Source: an uncultured Coriobacteriaceae bacterium (lineage in GTDB: Bacteria; Actinomycetota; Coriobacteriia; Coriobacteriales; Eggerthellaceae). Taken from it: a DNA stretch of 5,278 bases. Every line of letters starts with the position of its first letter. The stretch's first letter is position 1. The stretch covers positions 1-5,278 of the forward strand of contig URQU01000081.1 of the NCBI GenBank assembly GCA_900550055.1, written 5' to 3'. Of the stretch, positions 1 through 5,278 are shown piece by piece. A program made the position numbers and the translations under genes. The notes below the pieces were generated by a model. That model searched no databases, was not told where the DNA came from, and was given only the letters and a program-made list of their open reading frames with translations.

Positions 1-489
1 AGTCATGGCCTTGCGCTCACCGAAGCGATACCACGTGTCCGATACCTTATATAGATCGGCCGTTCCCTTGTAGGCCGCCACACAGCGCGCCGCGTCGCCC
101 TCGCCGTCATGCACGTACACGTATCCGGCGGTTTTCACTGCGTCCTGGGCCACGTCGCTGAATCGCGCGATCTCCATGTCGGGCGTGCGCGCCGGCGGCG
201 CGACCTGCGGTTCGTCGCAGGCGAACACGCGCCCGTACCTATCCAGGTACGCCACGATGCGCATGACCTGGTCGCTGGGGGAATCGCCTTCCAGATGCAC
301 CAGGTACATGCCGCCGCTTTTCGGCTTCGGCCGCATCACGCGGCCGCCCACCACGCCGAACGCCCCGGAAAAAACCGTGCCGTCGGCGAGCGCGGGCATG
401 GCGTCGCGCAAAACCTTGCAACGCACGCCCAACAGCTTCTCGTGCGGCTCAAGCCGCCACAAGCCCTCTTTTCCCGCAACCTTTTGCAC
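1..489 (-). CDS. Unrecognised protein, GTG start, C-terminus cut off by window edge
   Basis: Seen: an open minus-strand frame of 163 codons from GTG (489-487) to the left edge with no stop. An in-frame TAA lies 12 codons upstream of the GTG, and an AAAGGA SD (499-504) sits 9 nt before it, so the start is well placed; an in-frame TTG at 504-502 overlaps the SD and is less likely. The product begins VQKVAGKEGLWRLEPHEKLL and has balanced composition with GC-rich third positions, unlike the His/Arg-rich alternative frames here. I see no signal peptide, membrane segment or cofactor motif. It has three cysteines (about residues 24, 91, 136), not in a CxxC arrangement. Residues 60-95 (GGMYLVHLEGD through RIVAYLDRYGRVFACDE) and 122-156 (AGYVYVHDGEGD through YKVSDTWYRFGE) look like beta-rich segments of a globular cytoplasmic domain. 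I do not recognise the family and assign no function. It lies downstream of the HIT gene on the same strand, but strong hairpins separate them, so it is probably its own transcription unit. Confidence 0.8.
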   Translation of the reverse strand, partial: MQKVAGKEGLWRLEPHEKLLGVRCKVLRDAMPALADGTVFSGAFGVVGGRVMRPKPKSGGMYLVHLEGDSPSDQVMRIVAYLDRYGRVFACDEPQVAPPARTPDMEIARFSDVAQDAVKTAGYVYVHDGEGDAARCVAAYKGTADLYKVSDTWYRFGERKAMT

Positions 490-498
490 GCTGAACCA

Positions 499-504
499 TC
501 CTTT
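499..504 (-). promoter_or_regulatory. Shine-Dalgarno site that fixes a GTG start
   Basis: The minus strand reads AAAGGA here, 9 nt before the GTG at 489. The same core occurs before the HIT gene, and close variants precede leuB and leuD, which supports GTG as the true start of the unrecognised gene. Confidence 0.65.
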
Positions 505-536
505 CAAATGCTGGCGAATAGCTTACCAGAGTATGC

Positions 537-570
537 GGAAAGCCGCCGACCTGCTGGTCGACGGCTTTCC
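537..570 (-). terminator. Strong hairpin (15-bp stem, 4-nt loop) upstream of the GTG-start gene
   Basis: GGAAAGCCGCCGACC (537-551) pairs with GGTCGACGGCTTTCC (556-570) around the loop TGCT. The only irregular position is C546/A561, a C-A mismatch in plus-strand RNA but a G-U wobble in minus-strand RNA, so the fold favours a minus-strand transcript. There is no clear U-run after it on either strand. It starts 48 nt upstream of the GTG start, so it could be a second terminator behind the HIT gene or a leader/attenuator hairpin for the gene at 489. The structure is certain as an inverted repeat; the role is inferred. Confidence 0.5.
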
Positions 571-610
571 GTCATCGATGGATGCGCTGCAGCGAAAGGG
601 GTTTCCGAAC

Positions 611-642
611 CGGACACTTAACGCTACGTCCCCTAGTGTCCG
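611..642. repeat. 8-bp inverted repeat with 16-nt spacer
   Basis: CGGACACT (611-618) and AGTGTCCG (635-642) are exact reverse complements separated by 16 nt. In minus-strand RNA a G-U pair (610/643) extends the stem by one. It lies between two larger hairpins in the only sizeable gene-free gap on the left side. It could be an RNA hairpin or a protein-binding site; nothing in the sequence decides between them. Confidence 0.4.
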
Positions 643-654
643 AAGCGATACGAA

Positions 655-685
655 AGCGCCGCCTGCCTTTTCGGCAAGCGGCGCT
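655..685 (-). terminator. Probable intrinsic terminator of the HIT gene
   Basis: AGCGCCGCCTGCC (655-667) pairs with GGCAAGCGGCGCT (673-685) around a 5-nt loop: 13 positions with one irregular pair (663/677). That pair is a mismatch in plus-strand RNA but a G-U wobble in minus-strand RNA. On the minus strand the stem starts 35 nt after the HIT stop codon and runs into TTTCGT, a short U-rich stretch. Orientation, spacing and the wobble all fit termination of the HIT transcript. Confidence 0.7.
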
Positions 686-720
686 CTGCGATCAAAGCCT
701 ATGTATTGCGGGTGCGGGCG

Positions 721-1086
721 CTAGCCCTCCACGCGCTGGGAGTTCTCGAACGTGAAGCGGCCCATCTTCACGCCGCCCAGGATGTGGATGTGGAAGTGCT
801 TGACCGTTGCGGCGGAGTCGGGGCCGGTGTTCATAACCGTGCGGAAGCCGGACTCGCGCACGCCCTTGAGCTCGGCGACCTTCGGCACCACGGACAGCAT
901 ATGGCCGAGCACCTCGGCAGGGATGCCGTCGCACAGATCGTCGTAGTGCTTCTTCGGGACGATCAGGGTGTGCACGGGGGCCTCGGGCTCGATGTCGTCG
1001 AACGCGAAGCAGATATCGTCCTCGTACACCTTGTTCGTGGGGATCTCCCCGGAGATGAGTTTGCAGAACAGGCAGTCATCGGCCAT
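721..1086 (-). CDS. HIT-family (histidine triad) nucleotide-binding protein
   Basis: A complete 121-residue protein, the usual size for bacterial HINT/HIT proteins, which are cytoplasmic nucleotidyl hydrolases/transferases acting on phosphoramidates and related nucleotides. Seen: the N-terminus DCLFCKLISGEIPT carries C5 and C8; residues 37-48 (PVHTLIVPKKHY) give the usual strand with H39 and H47; the triad is HFHIHILGG with H97, H99 and H101. By family knowledge C5, C8, H47 and H97 would form the zinc site found in many bacterial members, with the triad's middle/last histidines in catalysis. Odd: the small-residue/Gln position normally four residues before the triad (GQ-S-V-x-H) appears to be Ala93. 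Start: ATG at 1086 with AAAGGA (1094-1099) 7 nt upstream. It lies 125 nt downstream of leuB on the same strand with only weak hairpins between, so read-through from leuB is possible; a good terminator follows. The physiological substrate cannot be told from sequence. Confidence 0.95.
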   Translation of the reverse strand: MADDCLFCKLISGEIPTNKVYEDDICFAFDDIEPEAPVHTLIVPKKHYDDLCDGIPAEVLGHMLSVVPKVAELKGVRESGFRTVMNTGPDSAATVKHFHIHILGGVKMGRFTFENSQRVEG

Positions 1087-1109
1087 TTGAGGTTCCTTTC
1101 GTCGAAGGG

Positions 1110-1136
1110 GTGCGGCGGCATGGCGCCGATCCGCAC
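1110..1136 (-). promoter_or_regulatory. GC-rich hairpin in the leuB-HIT gap
   Basis: GTGCGGCGGC (1110-1119) can pair with GCCG plus CCGCAC (1125-1128, 1131-1136), a 10-bp stem with a 2-nt bulge and a 5-nt loop. It lies just upstream of the HIT SD. No U-run follows, so it may be a leader hairpin or a weak terminator after leuB. A second, shorter GCGGG/CCCGC hairpin lies at 1186-1201, 11 nt after the leuB stop. Confidence 0.3.
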
Positions 1137-1211
1137 GAACAGTTTACCGCACGGGGCCGCATCGCGACCTCGTGAACCTGTTGCAGCGGGAACTTCCCCG
1201 CCGGTCAGCGC

Positions 1212-2321
<1,110 letters not shown>

Positions 2322-2329
2322 GATGCGAG

Positions 2330-2336
2330 CCTCTTT
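2330..2336 (-). promoter_or_regulatory. Shine-Dalgarno site that fixes the leuB start
   Basis: The minus strand reads AAAGAGG, 8 nt before the ATG at 2321. This places the protein start at MTKQYDICLLPGDGIG rather than at the TTG at 2339. Confidence 0.7.
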
Positions 2337-2393
2337 CAAAAAGTGATTCGGTTACGTTCACATAGTAACGCACTAGGGCTTCTCACGGGCCTG

Positions 2394-2410
2394 TTCCCGC
2401 GGGAATTATG
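2394..2410 (-). promoter_or_regulatory. Candidate leuB promoter -10 overlapping a 12-bp palindrome
   Basis: TTCCCGCGGGAA at 2394-2405 is a perfect palindrome in the divergent region. Touching it on the minus strand is CATAAT (2405-2410), five of six matches to the sigma-A -10 consensus, pointing toward leuB about 73 nt before its start codon. I find no good -35 at 16-18 nt spacing, so the promoter call is weak. If it is real, the palindrome would overlap the transcription start and suit a repressor operator. A second weak -10-like TACTAT lies at 2362-2367 within the short inverted repeat GTTAC/GTAAC (2351-2369). Confidence 0.3.
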
Positions 2411-2531
2411 GATATGTTCACGCAGGCCGATGCGCGCTTTGGCAACTAAGCGGCAACCGCCATCGCCTATGCGTTTTCGCGAAATGGGCCGTTCCATTGC
2501 CGGAGGTGCTGCTTTTTGGGCCGCTCGGGGC

Positions 2532-2561
2532 TTGTCGTTGGCACGGCGGCTCCGGCATACT
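2532..2561 (+). promoter_or_regulatory. Candidate promoter of the zinc-ribbon gene
   Basis: TTGTCG (2532-2537) and CATACT (2556-2561) are separated by 18 nt. Each has four of six matches to the sigma-A -35 and -10 consensus, and the implied start is about 30 nt before the ATG. The boxes overlap the right arm of the inverted repeat at 2498-2557. The call rests on pattern only. Confidence 0.3.
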
Positions 2562-2584
2562 CGCAGGCAGCAGCCCCTACGCTC

Positions 2585-2591
2585 AAGGAGG
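2585..2591 (+). promoter_or_regulatory. Near-perfect Shine-Dalgarno site fixing the zinc-ribbon gene start
   Basis: AAGGAGG lies 6 nt before the ATG at 2598. This decides the start, because the reading frame stays open far upstream (to beyond 1218, antisense to leuB) and contains other ATGs without such a site. Confidence 0.85.
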
Positions 2592-2597
2592 CCTCAT

Positions 2598-3935
2598 ATG
2601 GAAGGGTTCTTCGCCATCAAATGCCACAACTGCGGCGGCCCCATGTACTCCCACCAGCAAACCCGCAGCTTCGATTGCGCTTATTGCGGGGCGAGCACGC
2701 CCTGGGCCGAGGACGGATCGGAGCCGGTGCCCGCCATGGGCATCCGCCATCAGCCGCTTCAGGTGGTCGACGGCCTGCTGAAGCTGACGCACGTCTCGCA
2801 GCTTGAGCCCGCGCAGGATTCCGACTGGTACTACTACAAGCCCTACTGGCGCAACATGTCGCTGCTCGAGCGGCTGCTATGGGAAGACCCCGCAACCGCC
2901 GACGAGTTCCAAAACGCCGAACACGTGAGCGTCCCCTGCCCGTTTTGCGGGGCGGCCTTCGAGGGCAAATCCACCCAAAGCGTGTTCGAATGCCCCTCGT
3001 GCGGCAACAAGATCGGCGTTGCCGACCTGCTCAAACCTGGCACGTTCAGCAAGCGGCTTTCCATGGGAACGGGAGCGGAATACATCCCTGAGCAGGCACT
3101 TCCCTGCCGCATCTCCGCCCAGCAGGCGCGCGCGAACGCCCTTGCGCTTGTGCACCAGCACCCCGAGGCCTTCGCCGGGCACGACGTGGATAAGGCCATC
3201 GGAGAGCAAATGGCGCTCACATACGTGCCCGTAGAGCTTGCCGACCTGCGCATGATGGCATCTTTCCCCGGCAAGATGCCGGGGAAAGAATCGCAGGTGT
3301 ACTTCGAGGTGCTCGATTGGGCATGGCCGAAGACCTATTTCGTCGACATACCGCTCATGGGCCTGCTCGAACCATGGGATTTCTCGGCGGCAGCCCCGTT
3401 CGACCCCGCCATGCAGGAAGGCGATTTCCGCGTGATAGCCGTCGAGGGCCTGCTGAAGAAGAGCGCCGTCATCGACAAGCTGACGTATTCGCTTGCGGGA
3501 AACGATGCCGAGAAGGCGTTCGGCTACAGCAAGAAGAGCATGCGCCAATGGGCCCGCAGCGTGCGCAAACACGCGTCGGGGCTGATGCTCGTGCCCGTTT
3601 ATTACGTCGATCGGCCCGCCTCGGATGGACGCGATGGCGAGCAGGTGCGCATAGCCGTGAACGGGCAGACAGGCCGCGCCGCCGCCGTGGTGTTCAGCGA
3701 GAAGAAGGAGATTCACGTGCAAGCGCCGCTCAACCCGGGCCTTTACCTGTCCGCCGAGAGCACCGTGCATGCAACGCCCATCGAGGTGAAGTACGCGAAA
3801 TCGCCGTTTTTGTACAAGATCGTGCACATCGGCGGCAACGAAGGCGCCGTCCAAACGGCAACGGCCGCCGAAGGCACGTACCGGGAAGAGAAACCGCGCC
3901 GCAAAGGCCTGCTCAGCAGGCTGTTCGGGGATTAG
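2598..3935 (+). CDS. Double zinc-ribbon protein, related to TFIIB-type zinc-ribbon-containing family
   Basis: A complete 445-residue soluble protein. Seen: zinc ribbon 1 with C9, C12, C27, C30 (CHNCGG...CAYCG); zinc ribbon 2 with C114, C117, C132, C135 (CPFCG...CPSCGNK). A long C-terminal part follows with YVPVEL (209-214), LLEPWDFSAAAPFDP (256-270) and LVPVYYVDRP...RIAVNGQTG (331-359). From memory of the family, Firmicutes/Actinobacteria proteins annotated as TFIIB-type zinc-ribbon-containing share this order: two ribbons, a YVPFWL-like strand, an EPYDFS-like element, then LPVW...NGQTG. The match is good in order but divergent in sequence. Their molecular function is not established; metal- or nucleic-acid binding is inferred from the ribbons only. 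I see no signal peptide or transmembrane helix; the tail ends in a basic amphipathic RRKGLLSRLFGD. Start is set by AAGGAGG at 2585. It opposes leuB and leuD, lies between them, and ends at a shared hairpin terminator, so it is monocistronic. It could instead be a helper for another protein complex. Confidence 0.9.
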   Translation: MEGFFAIKCHNCGGPMYSHQQTRSFDCAYCGASTPWAEDGSEPVPAMGIRHQPLQVVDGLLKLTHVSQLEPAQDSDWYYYKPYWRNMSLLERLLWEDPATADEFQNAEHVSVPCPFCGAAFEGKSTQSVFECPSCGNKIGVADLLKPGTFSKRLSMGTGAEYIPEQALPCRISAQQARANALALVHQHPEAFAGHDVDKAIGEQMALTYVPVELADLRMMASFPGKMPGKESQVYFEVLDWAWPKTYFVDIPLMGLLEPWDFSAAAPFDPAMQEGDFRVIAVEGLLKKSAVIDKLTYSLAGNDAEKAFGYSKKSMRQWARSVRKHASGLMLVPVYYVDRPASDGRDGEQVRIAVNGQTGRAAAVVFSEKKEIHVQAPLNPGLYLSAESTVHATPIEVKYAKSPFLYKIVHIGGNEGAVQTATAAEGTYREEKPRRKGLLSRLFGD

Positions 3936-3963
3936 GCAAGCACGGCGCCGCGCGCACCGAATG

Positions 3964-4000
3964 CAAGAGGGCGGCTTGCGCATGGCAAGCCGCCCTCTTG
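3964..4000. terminator. Bidirectional intrinsic terminator between converging genes
   Basis: CAAGAGGGCGGCTTGC (3964-3979) pairs perfectly with GCAAGCCGCCCTCTTG (3985-4000): a 16-bp stem with a 5-nt loop. It starts 28 nt after the zinc-ribbon stop and ends 30 nt from the leuD stop, almost exactly centred. The CTCTTG/CAAGAG base of the stem gives only short U-rich ends on each strand. Position and symmetry fit a terminator serving both transcripts, and so ending leuCD before leuB. Confidence 0.8.
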
Positions 4001-4030
4001 TCGTGACGTGAACAGGGGCCAGCGATAACG

Positions 4031-4528
4031 CTATTCGATGCCGAGCACCTTGCGGGTGCGGTTGATCAGACCACCTTCCTCGATGATCTCGCGAATGAAC
4101 GGCGGGAACGGCTGGGCCTTGAACGTTTCACCGGTGGTGGCGTTGGTGATGACGCCGGCATCGGCGTCCACGTCCACCACATCGCCCTGCTTGATGGCGT
4201 CCACCGCCTCGGGGCATTCCATGATGGCAAGGCCGGTGTTGATGGAGTTGCGGTAGAAGATGCGCGCAAAGGACTTGGCGATGACCACGTCCACGCCCGC
4301 AGCCTTGATGGCGATGGGCGCATGCTCGCGCGACGAGCCGCAGCCGAAGTTCTCCTCGGCCACGATGATGTCGCCCTTGTGCACCTTCTTCACGAAGTCC
4401 TTGTCCAAATCCTCCAGGCAGTGCGCCGCCAGCCACTCGGGGTCGGAGGAGTTGAGGTAACGGGCCGGGATGATGACGTCGGTGTCGATGTCGCGGCCGT
4501 AACGATGCGCGGTACCCTTGAAATGCAT
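4031..4528 (-). CDS. leuD: 3-isopropylmalate dehydratase small subunit (type 2)
   Basis: A complete 165-residue protein, the length of the short archaeal/clostridial LeuD2 type rather than the roughly 200-residue enterobacterial form. With LeuC it forms the isomerase that converts 2-isopropylmalate to 3-isopropylmalate by dehydration/rehydration; the small subunit supplies the swivel domain that helps hold substrate. Seen: YGRDIDTDVIIPARYL (10-25), GDIIVAEENFGCGSSREHAP (52-71) with the conserved GCGSSREHAP turn, and AKSFARIFYRNSINTGL (84-100). The specificity loop after YL reads NSSDP (26-30); a closely similar YLNTSDP is what I recall from clostridial LeuD. This argues against the YLRT loop of homoaconitases, though the paralogue 2,3-dimethylmalate dehydratase cannot be strictly excluded; leuB nearby favours leucine synthesis. 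Start: ATG at 4528 with AAGGA (4536-4540) 7 nt upstream. It follows leuC by 22 nt, a translationally close operon pair. Confidence 0.96.
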   Translation of the reverse strand: MHFKGTAHRYGRDIDTDVIIPARYLNSSDPEWLAAHCLEDLDKDFVKKVHKGDIIVAEENFGCGSSREHAPIAIKAAGVDVVIAKSFARIFYRNSINTGLAIMECPEAVDAIKQGDVVDVDADAGVITNATTGETFKAQPFPPFIREIIEEGGLINRTRKVLGIE

Positions 4529-4550
4529 GATCGGTTCCTTCCCTTATCCG

Positions 4551-5278
4551 TTATTCCGCAATGTCCTCGGGCAGGCCGATGCGTCCGAGCACGGCGCTGG
4601 CCGCGGCAACCGCCGGGCTTGCCAGATACACCTCGGACGTGGGGTCGCCCATGCGGCCGACGAAGTTGCGGTTCGAAGTGGACACGCAGCGCTCGCCTGC
4701 CGCCAGGATGCCCATATAGCCGCCCAGGCACGGGCCGCACGTGGGCGTGGAAACGGCGCAGTTGGCATCAAGGAACACGTCCATCAGGCCCTCGGCGATG
4801 CACTGCTTGTACACGGCCTGCGTTGCCGGGATGACGATGCAGCGCACGTCGGGGTGCACCTTGCGGCCGCGCAGCACATCGGCGGCCTGGCGCATATCCT
4901 CCAAGCGGCCGTTGGTGCAGCTGCCGATGACGGCCTGGTCGATCTTCACGTCGCGCGACTCGGCCGCCGGGCGCGTGTTGGACGGCAGATGCGGCCAAGC
5001 CACGGTTGCCGGGATGTCGGCGGCATCGATCTCGTACACGTGAGCATACACGGCATCGGGGTCGGAGTGGTATTCGGTATAAGGGCGCTCGGTGCGGCCG
5101 TCCATGTAGGCGCGCGCGATGTCGTCGACCTCGATAAGGCCTGCCTTGCCGCCGGCCTCGATGGCCATGTTGGAGATGGAAAGACGCTGGTCCATAGACA
5201 TGGTGCGGATGGCGCTGCCGGTGAACTCCATGGCCTTGTACAGCGCGCCGTCCACGCCGATCATGCCGATGATGTACA
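4551..5278 (-). CDS. leuC: 3-isopropylmalate dehydratase large subunit, C-terminal part (N-terminus beyond window)
   Basis: About 241 C-terminal codons are visible; the frame is open to the right edge, so the true start lies outside. The methionine at 5264 falls inside the conserved IIGMIGVDGALYKAMEF stretch and is not a start. LeuC is the catalytic [4Fe-4S] aconitase-fold subunit. Seen: all three cluster cysteines, one in GSCTNGR (codon 4919-4917) and two in TCGPCLGG, 60 and 63 residues later, the same spacing as in E. coli LeuC (C347, C407, C410). Also seen are SMDQRLSISNMAIEAGGKAG, the STSNRNFVGRMG substrate/phosphate-contact stretch, and YLASPAVAAASAVLGRI near the end. The first part of the family (roughly 180 residues, if it is the 420-residue type 2 form) is missing only because of the window. 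The TAA stop at 4551-4553 is 22 nt before leuD. No frameshift or lost key residue is visible. Confidence 0.96.
   Translation of the reverse strand, partial: YIIGMIGVDGALYKAMEFTGSAIRTMSMDQRLSISNMAIEAGGKAGLIEVDDIARAYMDGRTERPYTEYHSDPDAVYAHVYEIDAADIPATVAWPHLPSNTRPAAESRDVKIDQAVIGSCTNGRLEDMRQAADVLRGRKVHPDVRCIVIPATQAVYKQCIAEGLMDVFLDANCAVSTPTCGPCLGGYMGILAAGERCVSTSNRNFVGRMGDPTSEVYLASPAVAAASAVLGRIGLPEDIAE

Larger units (their letters stand above)
2322..2597. other. Divergent intergenic region between leuB and the zinc-ribbon gene
   Basis: These 276 nt hold no convincing gene. The part nearer leuB is less GC-rich and contains GTTAC...GTAAC (2351-2369) and the palindrome at 2394-2405. The part nearer the plus-strand gene contains the inverted repeat TGCCGGAG (2498-2505)/CTCCGGCA (2550-2557), which can be extended inward by GTGC (2506-2509)/GCAC (2541-2544) across a 5-nt bulge. 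I see no T-box, leader peptide with leucine codons, or recognisable riboswitch. Confidence 0.6.

Noticed and set aside
571..650. tRNA-like T-arm (GGTTCGGAAACC on the minus strand)
   Set aside because: The flanking bases do not form a 5-bp T-stem, and no acceptor, D- or anticodon arm could be built around it.
20..651. Shared 12-mer CCGAAGCGATAC at 20-31 and 640-651
   Set aside because: One copy is inside coding sequence and the other is in the gap. A single short match with no longer flanking identity is probably chance and does not support an att site or element boundary.
109..724. Two overlapping plus-strand open frames of 170 and 182 codons on the left
   Set aside because: They are antisense to the GTG-start minus-strand gene and run through the hairpins at 537-570 and 655-685. 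Composition (His/Arg/Pro-rich) and lack of a good SD mark them as shadows.
2337..2339. TTG start for leuB, adding six residues
   Set aside because: It overlaps the SD (2330-2336). The ATG at 2321 is correctly spaced and gives the normal LeuB N-terminus.
2322..2597. T-box or leucine leader-peptide attenuator before leuB
   Set aside because: No short ORF with leucine codons, no T-box core sequence and no terminator with a U-run was seen on the minus strand.
2877..3983. A 368-codon minus-strand open frame opposite the zinc-ribbon gene
   Set aside because: Arg/His/Gly-rich with no motif. The plus strand carries clear CxxC pairs and an SD, and the terminator at 3964-4000 lies within the start of this frame.
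5262..5264. Start of leuC at the ATG at 5264
   Set aside because: The codons before it (Y-I-I-G) continue the conserved LeuC core with no stop, so this methionine is internal and leuC is truncated by the window.

Overview
The window is GC-rich, protein-dense DNA with strong purine-rich Shine-Dalgarno (SD) sites (AAAGGA, AAGGAGG) and GC-rich codon third positions. The combination of clostridial/archaeal-type (type 2) LeuC and LeuD with a high-GC genome suggests an anaerobic or gut actinobacterium such as Coriobacteriia/Eggerthellaceae. That taxonomic guess comes from composition and remembered family resemblance, not from a search.

Layout from left to right. (1) Positions 1-489, minus strand: an unrecognised protein with a GTG start that runs off the left edge. 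(2) Positions 490-720: no gene, but three inverted repeats, of which the one nearest the HIT gene looks like its terminator. (3) Positions 721-1086, minus: a complete HIT-family nucleotide-binding/hydrolase protein. (4) Positions 1212-2321, minus: leuB, 3-isopropylmalate dehydrogenase. (5) Positions 2322-2597: a divergent intergenic region with a 12-bp palindrome and candidate promoters. (6) Positions 2598-3935, plus strand: a protein with two four-cysteine zinc ribbons and a C-terminal VNGQTG motif. (7) Positions 3936-4030: a perfect 16-bp hairpin centred between two converging genes, a bidirectional terminator. (8) Positions 4031-4528, minus: leuD. (9) Positions 4551-5278, minus: the C-terminal part of leuC, which continues beyond the right edge.

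Functionally, LeuC and LeuD form isopropylmalate isomerase, which converts 2-isopropylmalate to 3-isopropylmalate. LeuB then oxidises and decarboxylates that product to 2-oxoisocaproate, the leucine precursor. The three genes face the same way, but the zinc-ribbon gene, carrying its own SD and a shared terminator, sits in opposite orientation between leuD and leuB. leuB therefore probably needs its own promoter. The HIT gene follows leuB and may be partly co-transcribed with it.

Most of the window is ordinary biosynthetic housekeeping. I see no mobile element, CRISPR array, tRNA or rRNA, and no convincing new multi-gene system. The parts that deserve a second look are the zinc-ribbon protein, its position inside the leu cluster, the unknown GTG-start gene with its hairpin-rich upstream region, and the palindrome in front of leuB.
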